Program-made: the position numbers and the translations under genes
In this document: one piece after another, positions 26,107 through 37,900 of the stretch
Position numbering within the stretch: position 1 is the first letter of the stretch
Layout: each line of letters starts with the position of its first letter
DNA from: Luteimonas aquatica
GTDB lineage: Bacteria; Pseudomonadota; Gammaproteobacteria; Xanthomonadales; Xanthomonadaceae
Assembly (NCBI RefSeq): GCF_022662575.1
Contig: NZ_JALBFU010000014.1
Coordinates: 1 to 50,568 of the forward strand
Length of the DNA: 50,568 nt
Direction: 5' to 3'
The notes under the pieces: model-generated
What the model was told of the DNA's origin: nothing
The model's database searches: none
Seen by the model: only the letters and a program-made list of their open reading frames with translations

Positions 26107-28308
26107 TCAGGCGCGCCGCGCCTGCTGCACGCCGGGCAGGCTGTCGAGCTTGCCGAGCAGGCGCGAGAGCTGGCCGTAGTCCTGCACGCGCAGGCGCAGG
26201 CGCAGCCGCAGTTGTCCCTGCGCGGCGTGGTCGCTCTGGATGGACAGCACGTGCACGTCCTCCTGCGCGATCAGGTTCGTGATGTCCTTGAGAAGATACT
26301 TGCGGTCGATGGCGTCGATGGCGGCGCCGGCCTCGTAGCCGCCGCCGGTGCGGCCCCACTCCACCGGCAGCACGCGCTGCGGCTGCCCGGCCGACAGGCG
26401 CAGGAAGGCGGCGCAGTCGGCGCGGTGCACGCTGACGCCGCGATTGCGGGTGAGATAGCCCGCCACCGCCTCGCCCGGCAGCGGCTGGCAGCAGCGCGCC
26501 ACCTGCACCAGCAGGTTGTCCACGCCGACCACCGTGAACGCCGAGTCGGAGACCTTGGGCGCCTTGCGCGGCTGGCGCAGCGCGAGCTCCGGCGGCACCA
26601 GGTTGTCGGAGCCTTCTTCGCGCTGGCGGCGCGATTCGATGTGCTCGTGCAGCGCCCGCGCCACCTGGTGCGGGCCGACGTCGCCGAGCGCGACCTGCAC
26701 GTAGAGATCGTCGAGCGTGGCGGCGTTGAAGCGCGCCAGCGCCGGAGCCAGGTCGGCGTGATGCAGCCCCAGGCGCTTGAGCTCCTTCTCCAGCAGCTCG
26801 CGTCCGGCCTGCACGTTGCCGGCGCGGTCGAGCTTGTGGAACCACACCCGCACCTTCTCGCGCGAGCGCGCGCTGGCCAGGAAGCCGTTGGCGACCAGCA
26901 GCCAGTCGCGGCGCGGCTCGGCGACCTTGCCGGTGAGGATCTCCACGCGCTCGCCGCTGCGCAGCCGGTAGTCGAGCGGCACGATGCGTCCGTCGACCTT
27001 GGCGCCGCGGCAGCGATGCCCGACCATGGTGTGCACGTGGTAGGCGAAGTCCAGCGGGGTGGCGCCGTTGGGCAGGTCGATCACCTCGCCCATCGGCGTG
27101 AGCGCGTACACGCGGTCCTCGACCAGTTCGGTGTCGAAGCCGCCTGCCAGCGCCGCCTCGTCGCCCTCGCGGCCGCCCTCGGCGTGCGCCTCCAGCAGGC
27201 GCCGCATCCATTCGATCTTGCGGTCGTTGGCGGCGTTGCTGGCGGCCGAGCGCTGCGATCCGCCGGTCTCCTTGTAGCGCCAGTGCGCGGCGACGCCGAG
27301 CTCGGCCTGCGCGTGCATCTCGAAGGTGCGGATCTGCACCTCCAGCGTCTTGCCTTCCGGCCCCACCACGGCGGTGTGCAGCGAACGGTAGTCGTTGTTC
27401 TTCGGCCGGGCGATGTAGTCGTCGAACTCGCTGGGGATCGGCGCCCACAACGCGTGCGCCACGCCGAGCGCGGCGTAGCAGGCGGGCACGTCATCGACCA
27501 GCACGCGCACCGCGCGCAGGTCGTAGAGCTCGCCGATGGGCACGTCCTTCTTCTGCATCTTCTTCCAGATGCTGTAGATGTGCTTGGGCCGTCCGGCGAC
27601 CTCGCCGCGCACGCCCTGCGCCCGCAGCGCCTCGCCGAGCAGGCGCTTGACCTGCTCGATGTAGCGCTCGCGCCCGACGCGCTTGTCGTCGAGCAGGCGC
27701 GCGATCTTCTGGTAGGTATCCGGCTCGAGGATGCGGAAGGCGAGATCCTCCAGCTCCCACTTCAGCTGCCAGATGCCGAGCCGGTTGGCGAGCGGCGCAT
27801 GGATGTCGCGGGTGAGCCGCGCCAGCGCGCGGCGCTCGTCCTCCGGCAGTTGCGCGGCGTGGCGCATGCGCGCCAGTTGCCGCGCCAGCAGGATCGGCAC
27901 CACGCGCAGATCGCGCACGATCGCCAGCAGCAGGCGCCGCAGGCCTTCCACGCCGCCGCGGCGGCCGCGCTCGGCATGCAGCGTCCACACCTGCTGCGCG
28001 GCGCGCTGGCCTTCCAGCAGCGCCAGGATGCCGGTCTGCTCGCGCGCGAGCCTGGGTTCCAGGCGTTCGGCCCAGGGCCTGGCGGCGTGCAATACCGTGG
28101 CCAGCACCGATTCGCCGTCGGCGCCGAGCAGCGCCAGCGACTGCAGCGTGTCGGCGAGCACGGGCAACGGCTCCGACAGCGCCAAGCCGTCCGCCGCGCC
28201 GCCGCCTTCGGCTGCCTCGCGCAGCAATAGGCGCAGACGCTCGGGCAAGGCCGCCACCGCCGGAAGCGCCAGCAGCGAATCGAGCATGTCGTGCGCGGGG
28301 GAAGGCAC
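26107..28308 (-). CDS. relA: (p)ppGpp synthetase RelA
   Basis: 733 residues, the ribosome-linked stringent-response enzyme. In order: an N-terminal HD-like domain without the catalytic HD pairs (so no hydrolase activity expected), the synthetase domain with RLVDD-type core and the EFDD motif typical of RelA rather than SpoT, ending VQIRTFEMHAQAELGVAAHW, a TGS domain (VYALTPMGEVIDLPNG), helical/zinc-finger region and a C-terminal ACT domain. It makes ppGpp from ATP and GDP/GTP on amino-acid starvation. The start drawn is a GTG at 28308; an ATG at 28287 is equally likely, as neither has a strong ribosome-binding site. It diverges from a small secreted protein across 119 bp. Confidence 0.93.
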   Translation of the reverse strand: MPSPAHDMLDSLLALPAVAALPERLRLLLREAAEGGGAADGLALSEPLPVLADTLQSLALLGADGESVLATVLHAARPWAERLEPRLAREQTGILALLEGQRAAQQVWTLHAERGRRGGVEGLRRLLLAIVRDLRVVPILLARQLARMRHAAQLPEDERRALARLTRDIHAPLANRLGIWQLKWELEDLAFRILEPDTYQKIARLLDDKRVGRERYIEQVKRLLGEALRAQGVRGEVAGRPKHIYSIWKKMQKKDVPIGELYDLRAVRVLVDDVPACYAALGVAHALWAPIPSEFDDYIARPKNNDYRSLHTAVVGPEGKTLEVQIRTFEMHAQAELGVAAHWRYKETGGSQRSAASNAANDRKIEWMRRLLEAHAEGGREGDEAALAGGFDTELVEDRVYALTPMGEVIDLPNGATPLDFAYHVHTMVGHRCRGAKVDGRIVPLDYRLRSGERVEILTGKVAEPRRDWLLVANGFLASARSREKVRVWFHKLDRAGNVQAGRELLEKELKRLGLHHADLAPALARFNAATLDDLYVQVALGDVGPHQVARALHEHIESRRQREEGSDNLVPPELALRQPRKAPKVSDSAFTVVGVDNLLVQVARCCQPLPGEAVAGYLTRNRGVSVHRADCAAFLRLSAGQPQRVLPVEWGRTGGGYEAGAAIDAIDRKYLLKDITNLIAQEDVHVLSIQSDHAAQGQLRLRLRLRVQDYGQLSRLLGKLDSLPGVQQARRA

Positions 28309-28427
28309 AGCGGTACCGGGCGGGAAACGGGAGGTCTACACTAGCAGCCCGTCGCACGATCGACACCTGCACGCCTGTCGCCCGTCCGCGGACGGCGGCG
28401 CGCCCTCCGTCCCGCCAGGAGCCGTCC

Positions 28428-28910
28428 ATGCGCCTCACCCGCCGCCTCTTGCCCGTCCTGCTGCTGTGCTGCGCCGCGCCGGCGACGGCGCAGCAGCGCA
28501 TCGAGCAGCAGATGACGCCCGAGCAGTTCAAGGCTGCCGGCCTGGACAAGCTCAGCGCCGACGAACTCGTCCGTCTCAACGCCTGGCTCAACCGCACCCT
28601 GGACGCCGAGACCGGCAAGGCCGCCGCGCAGGCGAAGAAGCGGGTCGAGGACGAGAATCGCGGCTTCTTCAATTTCGGTTCGTCCGAGCCGATCGTCTCC
28701 AGGCTGGTCGGCGAATTCCGCGGCTTCGCGCGCGGCCGTCAATACGCCCTGGAAAACGGGCAGGTCTGGCGCCAGACCGACGAGGCCACGCTGGCCGGCG
28801 TGCGCCTGAACCAGGCGACGGCGACGATCAACCCGAGCATGGTCGGCAACGCCTGGTACCTGCGCGTGGAGGGCTACAACACGCGCGCCAAGGTCGAGCG
28901 GCTGAAATAG
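28428..28910 (+). CDS. Small secreted protein, conserved in xanthomonads
   Basis: 160 residues with a signal peptide ending ATAQQ near residue 22, so the mature protein is periplasmic or exported. The mature part starts with a helix-rich motif (MTPEQFKAAGLDKLSADEL) of a kind seen in other secreted xanthomonad proteins, then a compact C-terminal domain. It has no membrane segment or known catalytic residues, and I cannot name a function. AGGAG lies 8 bases before the ATG. It converges with hrpA. Confidence 0.82.
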   Translation: MRLTRRLLPVLLLCCAAPATAQQRIEQQMTPEQFKAAGLDKLSADELVRLNAWLNRTLDAETGKAAAQAKKRVEDENRGFFNFGSSEPIVSRLVGEFRGFARGRQYALENGQVWRQTDEATLAGVRLNQATATINPSMVGNAWYLRVEGYNTRAKVERLK

Positions 28911-28937
28911 CCGCGCCGTCGCGCCTGGCCTCGGCCC

Positions 28938-31900
28938 TCAGCGCAGCTGCGCCAGTCGCGACGACAGCCGTTTGGCGGAGACCCCGCCCTTCGCGCCGAG
29001 CTCCTGCGCGAACAGCGACACGCGCAGCTCCTCCAGCTCCCAGCGCAGCGCCTGCCAGCCGGGCTCCTCGCCGCTGCCCTCGAGCACGGCCTCGGACAGC
29101 GCGTCCAGGAAGGGCTTGATGTCGAGCATGCGCTGCTGGTCGCGCAACGGATCGTTGAGCGCGCGCTCGGCGCGCACGGCCAGCGCCTTCAGGTAGCGCG
29201 GATATTCCGCCAGCGCCGAGGCCGGCACTGCGCGCAGGAAGCCCGGCGGCACCAGCGCGGCGAGCTGCGCCTGCATGTCGTCCAGGTTCGCGCGCGCCCA
29301 GCCGACCAGCTTGGAGTCCAGCTTCGCGCGCACGTCGGCGACCAGCGACAGGATGGTCTCGGCCTGCTGCAAGCGCCGCATCGCCTCGCCGAACAATCCC
29401 TTCGCGATGGCTTCGCGGCGCGCCTCGAACGCCTGCGGGTCGCGGATCGCGTCGAGGCCGTCGGCGGCCAGTGCGGCGAAGGCGCCGTCGACCAGATCCT
29501 CGCGCAGATGGTCGGCCGGCCGCCCGGCCGTCGCCGCGCGCGGCGCCTGCGACTCGATCGCCGCGTACAGCAGCGCGGTCTTCGGCGAGACCGGCAGCTG
29601 CTTGCGCGCCTGGCGCGCCTTGTCGGCGAGCGCGAGGGCGAGCAGCCGGCGCACGCCGCGCGGATGGTGGCGGCGGGCATCGGCGCGGTCGGCGTGCACG
29701 GCCAGCGAGACGGTCTCGCCGTCGTCGTGCAGGGCCGGGAACGCGGGCACGCCGCCCACGCCCGGCACCGATTCCGGGATCGCCGTCGACGGGAAGTCCG
29801 TCAGGCCGCGCTGCGCCAGGCCCTGCGCGGCACGCGCCGCGAATGCCTGCGCCGCGCGCGCGCCGAAGCGGGCGCGCAGCTCGCCCAGGTCGCGCGACTC
29901 GGCCAGCACGCCGCGCCCGTCGCCGTCGAGCAGGCGCAGGTTGGCGCGCAGGTGCGCCTCCAGCGCGGCCTCGTCGAACTCGGTGGCGGCCACGTCCACG
30001 CCGGTCAGCCGCTTCAGGAAGCGCGCCAGCGTGCCCTTGAAGTCGTCGGCCTCCGGCGCCGCGTGCGCCTGCGCGAAGGCGCGCGCGAAGTCCGGCGCCG
30101 GCACGAAGTTGCGCCGCAGCGCCTTGGGCAGCGTGCGGATCATCGCCGCGGCCTTGTCCTCGACGAACCCCGGCGCCAGCCACGACAGGCGCGGCTCGTC
30201 GAGCGCGTTGAGCAGGTGCAGCGGCACGGCCACGGTCATGCCGTCGTCGGGTGCGCCGGGCTCGAAGCGATAGCGCACCGCCAGCCTCGCCTCGCCCAGG
30301 GCCAGGTAGGCCGGAAACCGGTCTGCGTCGGCGCCGTCGGCCACCAGCAGGTCCTCGCGCGACCATTCCAGCGCCTGCTTCTTCTCGGCCGGCAGCTTGG
30401 CGTACCAGGCATCGAGCGCCTGCGCGCTGACGATCTCCGCCGGAATGCGCTGCGCGTACCAGTGCGCCATCCAGTCCTCGTCGACCACCAGGCCGGCGCG
30501 GCGCTGCTTGGCCTCCTCCTCTTCCGCCGACGCCAGCGTCCTGCGGTTGCGGGCGAGGAAGGCGCTGCGCGTATTGATCTCGCCGCTGACCAGGCCGTCG
30601 CGCAGGAATAGCGCGCGCGCCTCCTCCGGATACAGGCCGCCGTAATGGATCGGCTTGCGCGGCGCCAGCACCAGGCCGAACAGGCTGATCTGCTCGCTGC
30701 CGATCACCCGTCCCTGGCCGCGCGACCAGCGCGGATCGAAATGGCGCCGCGCCAGCAGCGCCGGCAGCTCGGCGATCACCCATTCCGGCTCGATCGCCGC
30801 GTTGGTCAGCGCCCAGACGCGCTCGGTGTCGAGCAGCGTCGCCGACAGCACCCACGGCGGCGGCTTGGACGCCAGCGGCGAGCCCGGGAACAGCTGGAAC
30901 TTGCGTCCGCGCGGTCCGTCGTACTGGCCGCCGGATTTTCCGCCGGCCTGCTCGCCGCGGTGGCCGATCTGCGTGGGCAGGCCGGCGATCAGCGCGCGGT
31001 GCAGGGCGACGGACTGGTCCTTGTCTTCCGTCGCCGTTGGCCGGGCGTTCGCGGCGCCGGCGGCGCCGCTCGCCCAACCCAGCTCGTCGCACTGCAGTTT
31101 CAGCTGGCGATGCAGCTCGCGCCATTCGCGCATGCGCAGGAAGCCGAGGAAGCGCTTCTCGCACCATTTGCGCAGCTGCGACTGGGTCAGTTCCTCGTGC
31201 GCGGCGCGATAGGCGTCCCACAGCTTGAGGATGCCGGCGAACTCCGACTTCGCGTCGCGGAACTCCGCGTGCGCGGCATCGGCGGCGGCGCGCTGGTCGG
31301 CCGGGCGCTCGCGCGGGTCCTGGATGCCGAGGAAGGCCGCGATCGCCAGCATCTCCTGCAGGCAGCCGTGCGCCTGCGCGGCCACCAGCATGCGCGCCAG
31401 CTTCACGTCCACCGGCCATCGCGCCATGGTGCGGCCGATCGGCGTCAGCCGGCGCTGGGCATCGACCGCGCCGAGCTCGGCCAGCTGCTGCCAGCCGTCG
31501 GCGATCGCGCGCGGATCGGGCGGCTCGACGAACGGGAACTGCTCGATCTCGCCCAGCCCGACCGACAGCATGCGCAGGATCACCCCGGCCAGCGCGGCGC
31601 GGCGGATTTCCGGGTCGGTGTACTGCGGCCGCGTCTGGAAATCCGCTTCCGAATAGATCCGGTAGCACACGCCCGGCGCCACGCGCCCGCAGCGGCCCTT
31701 GCGCTGGTCGGCGCTGGCCTGGCTGATCGGCTCGATGTGCAGGCGATCGAGTTTCTGCCGGGGGCTGTAGCGCTTCACCCGCGCCAGCCCCGGATCGATC
31801 ACGTAGTGGATGCGCGGCACGGTGAGCGAGGTCTCGGCCACGTTGGTGGCGAGCACGATGCGGCGCTGCGGCCCGGGATTGAACACCCGGTCCTGGTCGC

Positions 31901-32927
31901 GCGCCGACAGCCTGGCGTACAGCGGCAGCACCTCGGTGTGGCGGTACTTGCGGCGTTCCAGCGCCTGGTGCGTGTCGCGGATCTCGCGCTCGCCGGGCAG
32001 GAAGATCAGCGTGTCGCCCCATGCGCCGCCGGCGCCCGGCCGTTCCCGCGCGATCTCGTCGCAGGCGGCGACGATGCCGTCGACCACGGTGCGCTCGCCC
32101 GCATCCTCGCCATCGCCTTCCAGCGGTCGGTAGCGCGTTTCCACCGGGTAGCCGCGCCCTTCCACGTTCACCACCGGCGCGTCGCCGAAGTGGCGCGAGA
32201 AGCGCTCGGTGTCGATGGTCGCCGAGGTGACGATCACCTTCAGGTCGCGGCGCCGGCGCAGCAGCTGCTTGAGGTAGCCGAGCAGGAAATCGATGTTGAG
32301 GCTGCGCTCGTGGGCCTCGTCGATGATGATGGTGTCGTAGGCCGACAGCCAGCGGTCGGAGGCGATCTCCGCGAGCAGGATGCCGTCGGTCATGAACTTC
32401 ACGGCGGTGTCGGCACCGACGTTGTCGGTGAAGCGCACCTGGTAGCCGACGGCGCCGCCGAGCGGCGTCTGCAGTTCCTCGGCCACGCGCCGCGCCACCG
32501 CCCGCGCGGCGATGCGGCGCGGCTGGGTGCAGCCGATCATGCCGGCGGCGCCGCGCCCGGCGCGCAGGCACAGCTTGGGCAGCTGCGTGGTCTTGCCCGA
32601 GCCGGTTTCGCCGGCGATCACCACCACCGGGTGCTCGCGGATGAGCGCGACGATGCGCTCGGCTTCGGCGGCGATCGGCAGGGCCGGGACGACCTCGGCG
32701 CGCGGCAGCCGTTCGGCCCGCGCCTGGCGGCGCGCCAGCGACTGCGCCAGCGCCGCCGCGAAGGCCTCGCGGGCCCCGTCGTCGTCGGCGCGCGCGCGCC
32801 AGCGACGCCATAGCCCGTGCAGGCGGGCGGCGTCGCGGCTGCAGGCGCCGTCGATGGCGCGCAGCCCCTGTTCCAGGGCCGGCGCCGACGTTAACGCCGC
32901 GCTTGCATCGGGTTCGATAGGCTTCAT
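28938..32927 (-). CDS. hrpA: ATP-dependent RNA helicase HrpA
   Basis: 1329-residue DEAH-box helicase, close to the 1300 of E. coli HrpA. The helicase core is near the N-terminus: Walker A GETGSGKTTQLP, TQPRRIAARAVA, the DEAH box in IIIDEAHERSLN, SATIDTERF, then the helicase-associated domains and the long C-terminal DUF3418-type region that separates HrpA from HrpB. In E. coli it rescues stalled or collided ribosomes and affects mRNA processing. The ATG at 32927 (MKPIEPDASAAL) gives the right length; the open frame continues further upstream but overlaps the dps promoter region. It diverges from dps. Confidence 0.94.
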   Translation of the reverse strand: MKPIEPDASAALTSAPALEQGLRAIDGACSRDAARLHGLWRRWRARADDDGAREAFAAALAQSLARRQARAERLPRAEVVPALPIAAEAERIVALIREHPVVVIAGETGSGKTTQLPKLCLRAGRGAAGMIGCTQPRRIAARAVARRVAEELQTPLGGAVGYQVRFTDNVGADTAVKFMTDGILLAEIASDRWLSAYDTIIIDEAHERSLNIDFLLGYLKQLLRRRRDLKVIVTSATIDTERFSRHFGDAPVVNVEGRGYPVETRYRPLEGDGEDAGERTVVDGIVAACDEIARERPGAGGAWGDTLIFLPGEREIRDTHQALERRKYRHTEVLPLYARLSARDQDRVFNPGPQRRIVLATNVAETSLTVPRIHYVIDPGLARVKRYSPRQKLDRLHIEPISQASADQRKGRCGRVAPGVCYRIYSEADFQTRPQYTDPEIRRAALAGVILRMLSVGLGEIEQFPFVEPPDPRAIADGWQQLAELGAVDAQRRLTPIGRTMARWPVDVKLARMLVAAQAHGCLQEMLAIAAFLGIQDPRERPADQRAAADAAHAEFRDAKSEFAGILKLWDAYRAAHEELTQSQLRKWCEKRFLGFLRMREWRELHRQLKLQCDELGWASGAAGAANARPTATEDKDQSVALHRALIAGLPTQIGHRGEQAGGKSGGQYDGPRGRKFQLFPGSPLASKPPPWVLSATLLDTERVWALTNAAIEPEWVIAELPALLARRHFDPRWSRGQGRVIGSEQISLFGLVLAPRKPIHYGGLYPEEARALFLRDGLVSGEINTRSAFLARNRRTLASAEEEEAKQRRAGLVVDEDWMAHWYAQRIPAEIVSAQALDAWYAKLPAEKKQALEWSREDLLVADGADADRFPAYLALGEARLAVRYRFEPGAPDDGMTVAVPLHLLNALDEPRLSWLAPGFVEDKAAAMIRTLPKALRRNFVPAPDFARAFAQAHAAPEADDFKGTLARFLKRLTGVDVAATEFDEAALEAHLRANLRLLDGDGRGVLAESRDLGELRARFGARAAQAFAARAAQGLAQRGLTDFPSTAIPESVPGVGGVPAFPALHDDGETVSLAVHADRADARRHHPRGVRRLLALALADKARQARKQLPVSPKTALLYAAIESQAPRAATAGRPADHLREDLVDGAFAALAADGLDAIRDPQAFEARREAIAKGLFGEAMRRLQQAETILSLVADVRAKLDSKLVGWARANLDDMQAQLAALVPPGFLRAVPASALAEYPRYLKALAVRAERALNDPLRDQQRMLDIKPFLDALSEAVLEGSGEEPGWQALRWELEELRVSLFAQELGAKGGVSAKRLSSRLAQLR

Positions 32928-33056
32928 GGATCGTTTCGATCGCGACGGCGATCCTGTGCCGCACGCCGCCGTCTCTTGTGTTTCCCGGTTCCTGCCACAA
33001 CCTGTTTCGTGACACCCTGTTATTTTGACGGCAATCCCTTCCCCAGGAGAAATCCG

Positions 33057-33611
33057 ATGGCCAAGACCAAACCGAAAGCTCCGAAATCGACGAAGCTCGA
33101 GCCGGCGGCCTCGCCGGGTCCGAACGACCGCGCACCCGACATCGATATCGGGATCAAGACCGCCGATCGCAAGAAGATCGCCGAGGGGCTGTCCGCGTTC
33201 CTGGCCGACAGCTACACGCTCTACCTGAAGACCCACAACTTCCACTGGAACATCACCGGGCAGATGTTCAACAGCCTGCACCTGATGTTCGAGACCCAGT
33301 ACAACGAGCAGTGGGCCGCGCTGGACGAGATCGCCGAACGCATCCGCGCGCTCGGCTTCAACGCGCCGGGTTCCTACGGCGAGTTTACCCGCCTGACCTC
33401 GATCCCGGAGGAACCGGGCCTGAGCGACGCCGCCGACTGGCGCGAGATGGTCCGTCAGCTCACCGTCGGCAACGAGGCGGTCTGCCGCACCGCGCGCAAG
33501 GTGCTCAAGACCGCGGACGGCGCCGGCGACGACCCTTCCGTCGACCTGCTCACCCAGCGCCTGCAGACGCACGAGAAGTACGCCTGGATGCTGCGCTCGC
33601 TGCTGCAGTGA
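33057..33611 (+). CDS. dps: Dps-type DNA-binding ferritin-like protein
   Basis: 184 residues. Twelve-subunit mini-ferritin that stores iron, quenches peroxide and coats DNA in starved cells. The ferroxidase site is intact: H63 in THNFHWNITG, H75 in LHLMFE, and acidic residues E79, D90 and E94. The first 24 residues are rich in Lys and Pro (MAKTKPKAPKSTK), a probable DNA-binding tail longer than in E. coli Dps. The ATG at 33057 has AGGAGA six bases upstream. An extended -10-like TGTTATTTT lies at about 33019-33026. Upregulation by peroxide or in stationary phase is typical but no operator is seen. Confidence 0.95.
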   Translation: MAKTKPKAPKSTKLEPAASPGPNDRAPDIDIGIKTADRKKIAEGLSAFLADSYTLYLKTHNFHWNITGQMFNSLHLMFETQYNEQWAALDEIAERIRALGFNAPGSYGEFTRLTSIPEEPGLSDAADWREMVRQLTVGNEAVCRTARKVLKTADGAGDDPSVDLLTQRLQTHEKYAWMLRSLLQ

Positions 33612-33619
33612 GCCTCGCC

Positions 33620-33649
33620 CGCCGCCTTCGCCCGCGGGCGGAGGCGGCG
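33620..33649. terminator. Long GC hairpin after dps
   Basis: CGCCGCCTTCGCCC (33620-33633) pairs with GGGCGGAGGCGGCG (33636-33649), with one G-T wobble and a very small loop. It follows the dps stop by 8 bases and precedes recQ. No T-tract, so termination is probable but not certain. Confidence 0.5.
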
Positions 33650-33739
33650 TGGCCCCGCGCACCGAGCACGATCCCTGGCCACGGCCGGGGATTTTTCTGA
33701 CAGCCACGCGCCGCCCAGCCGGTATTCTAGTCGTCATCC

Positions 33740-35623
<1,884 letters not shown>

Positions 35624-35648
35624 CGCGCAGCTTCGCGCGCGCGGGATA

Positions 35649-35679
35649 GCCCGCGGCCGGACTTCAGGCCGCCGCGGGC
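35649..35679. terminator. Hairpin between convergent recQ and the DUF11 gene
   Basis: GCCCGCGGC (35649-35657) pairs with GCCGCGGGC (35671-35679), with further pairing possible inside the loop. It lies between the two convergent stop codons, where one structure could serve both. No T-tract on either side. Confidence 0.45.
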
Positions 35680-35701
35680 ATGGCGCGGGGCGCGGCGACC
35701 G

Positions 35702-37498
35702 CTATTGCACGGTGCAGCTGATCTTGATCGTCACCGAGCTGTTGGCGGTCAGCGACGGGATCACGACGCCGGCGCCCTGCAGGTTGGCGATCGACAACTG
35801 CCCGGCGCCGGCGCCGGCGGTCGGACAACTCGCCATGCCCGTGCTCACCGCGCAGGCCGGCGTCCCCAGTACGCAGCCGGTGAGCCCGGTGGGCGCGGGA
35901 TCGCGCAGCGTCGCGTTGCTGGCCGTGGACGGGCCGGCGTTGCTCACCACCAGGTCGTAGCTCGTCTGGCTTCCCTGCAGGACCTGGTCGCCGCTCTGGT
36001 CGACCGGCCCGATCCCGGGCGTGTTGGTCTTGGTGACCGACAGGTTCACCAGGTTGGGCGTGTTGACGAAGGTGCAGGTCAGGTTATCGCCCGGCGCGGG
36101 CGTGACCGCGATGCTGGTACCGCTGCCGGCCGGGACCGTGGTGGTGCCGGGACCGGCATTGGTGCAGCTGTAGGTGGTGGTGTATTGCGCCAGGTTCGCC
36201 GGCGGCGTGCCGGCGCCGGTTTCGCTCAGCTGGTACGCGGTGCCCGGCACGGCGGTGAAGACGGGCGTGCTGACCGTGGTGGCGGCGCCGGTCGAGGTCA
36301 CGCTGGGGCCGCCGTTGTTGATGGCGAGCGTGAACTGGTCGGTGGTGGCGGCGCGCCCGACGATGGTCTTGGACAACGTCAGGCGGGCGACGGCGGTATT
36401 GGTGAAGGTGCAGGTCCAGTCGTCGTCGTAGGTGGGCGTGATCGTGACGGTGGTGCCGCTGCCGTTGCTGGTGGCGCCGTTCCTCGCGTTCACGCACTGG
36501 TAGGTGGTGACGTAGTTGGCCAGGTTGGTGCCGCCCAGCCCGACCTCGTAGAACACCACCGGCGCGTTCGGCGCCACGGATTTGGGGCCGGTGGTGACCG
36601 TGGATGCGCCGCCGGTCGTCGTGCCCGTGGTATTGACGCTGGTGAAGTCGGTGCCGCCGGCCTGCATGCGCGCCTGGAACTGGTCGCCGGCCTGGTAGCG
36701 CGAGTTGACCGTCTTGCGCACCGCAGCCGACGCCACTTGCACGGCATAGGCCACCGACATCGGCGTTCCCGAGAGCGCGATGCCCGCGGTGGTGATGTTC
36801 ATGTTGCCGAAAAGCCCGTTGGGCATGTCGGTGGACGCGAAGGTGGCCGGCAGCCGGGTGTCGGTCACGACCGACGGCGCACCGGTGCAGTTCGCGGTGC
36901 CGATGACGGTGGACAGGAAGATGCACGCCGTGCCGCTGCCGTCGGTGGCGGGCAGCTCCTCGAACTTGGTGATGACGCCGATCGCCGTCCACTGCATGGA
37001 CTGCACGGTGGGGGGCAGGATGGTGACGCCGGTGAGCGAGGCGTCGCCGGCGATGATGCGGACCGTCGACGGGCTGCTGCCGTCGGGCCGGGTGATGCTG
37101 ACGGTGGTGAAGAACAGCGTGTTGGCGTTGACGACGGTGGACAGCGAGCGCAGCACCGGTTGTCCCGGAATGCCGGTATACGCCGTGTTGCCGAGCGCCA
37201 CCGTCGCACCCACCGGCGCCGCCGCGGCGGCGAAGCCGACGCCGGGCGTCCCCGCCCAGGAGGTGGCGGAAAGCCGCGAGCCGTCGTCGAGCAGCCAGGT
37301 CGACGGACCGATGTTGACGAAGGGATTGGTCCAACCGGTCCAGTCGAGCCAACAGAGCTTGTGCTGGCCGGCGGCCTGGTTGGCGGCGAGATAGCAGCGG
37401 TTGTTGAGCTGCGCCTGCGCCTGTCCAGGGACGAAAGCCAAGGATGCCAATAACACCAGACCGCAAATTCCGGATCGGAACAGCTTAACCAGGCTCAT
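35702..37498 (-). CDS. Exported DUF11/prealbumin-like surface protein (third copy)
   Basis: 598 residues. A signal peptide ends at AQAQL near residue 28. The N-terminal half is a beta-rich domain with no recognised family; two prealbumin-like segments follow, each ending CTFTNT or CTFVNT, and the last 105 residues are a DUF11 (TIGR01451) module with conserved cysteines (LTGCVLGTPAC, SCPT, ISCTVQ). The protein is secreted and probably surface-attached or matrix-forming. The ATG at 37498 has AGGGGA upstream; earlier starts run into low-complexity sequence. It is separate from the other locus genes by a 402-bp gap but shares the C-terminal module with the two proteins encoded at 38874-42568. Confidence 0.85.
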   Translation of the reverse strand: MSLVKLFRSGICGLVLLASLAFVPGQAQAQLNNRCYLAANQAAGQHKLCWLDWTGWTNPFVNIGPSTWLLDDGSRLSATSWAGTPGVGFAAAAAPVGATVALGNTAYTGIPGQPVLRSLSTVVNANTLFFTTVSITRPDGSSPSTVRIIAGDASLTGVTILPPTVQSMQWTAIGVITKFEELPATDGSGTACIFLSTVIGTANCTGAPSVVTDTRLPATFASTDMPNGLFGNMNITTAGIALSGTPMSVAYAVQVASAAVRKTVNSRYQAGDQFQARMQAGGTDFTSVNTTGTTTGGASTVTTGPKSVAPNAPVVFYEVGLGGTNLANYVTTYQCVNARNGATSNGSGTTVTITPTYDDDWTCTFTNTAVARLTLSKTIVGRAATTDQFTLAINNGGPSVTSTGAATTVSTPVFTAVPGTAYQLSETGAGTPPANLAQYTTTYSCTNAGPGTTTVPAGSGTSIAVTPAPGDNLTCTFVNTPNLVNLSVTKTNTPGIGPVDQSGDQVLQGSQTSYDLVVSNAGPSTASNATLRDPAPTGLTGCVLGTPACAVSTGMASCPTAGAGAGQLSIANLQGAGVVIPSLTANSSVTIKISCTVQ

Positions 37499-37900
37499 GT
37501 GCTTCCCCTTCGATTTTACGTTGCATCCAAACCACGACGGCCGATGCGCCGGCCGTACGCTCTTCGCTTCTCCATCCCGACCGGCGATGCGTCTTGCCGG
37601 CATACGCAAGACCCTTGCCTCCCGCGCAGCCCCACCGCCCCTTGACGATGCAAGCGGACACGCCGGGAAACGCTTCGGCAAAAAGACGATGAACGAGGAC
37701 ATGCGCACCCGCCCGGGTATCGCAGTCGGTTCAGCATCACGCTCGTTTCCTTTCTTGTTCTCCCCTTTTCAAAGAAGCATCTAGCACAGCCGGACGTCAT
37801 GAAACGATGAATTCATCACATCCCATCCGCTCCGGATTCACCGAGCCTTTACTTTGTCGTTATTGCCGTTTCGCGATGCCGATTCCAGCATAGACATCAC
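37499..37900. other. Non-coding gap of lower GC upstream of the DUF11 gene
   Basis: 402 bp with noticeably more A and T than its surroundings and no convincing gene; a 94-codon frame at 37516-37800 is arginine/cysteine-rich and has no support. It contains a 12-bp perfect palindrome GATGAATTCATC (37806-37817) and probably both the 3' end of the GH18 transcript and the promoter of the DUF11 gene. No convincing intrinsic terminator was seen. Confidence 0.6.

Noticed and set aside
37516..37800. 94-codon frame in the gap upstream of the DUF11 gene
   Set aside because: Cys/Arg-rich product without a recognisable domain; a purine-rich stretch exists but no other support.
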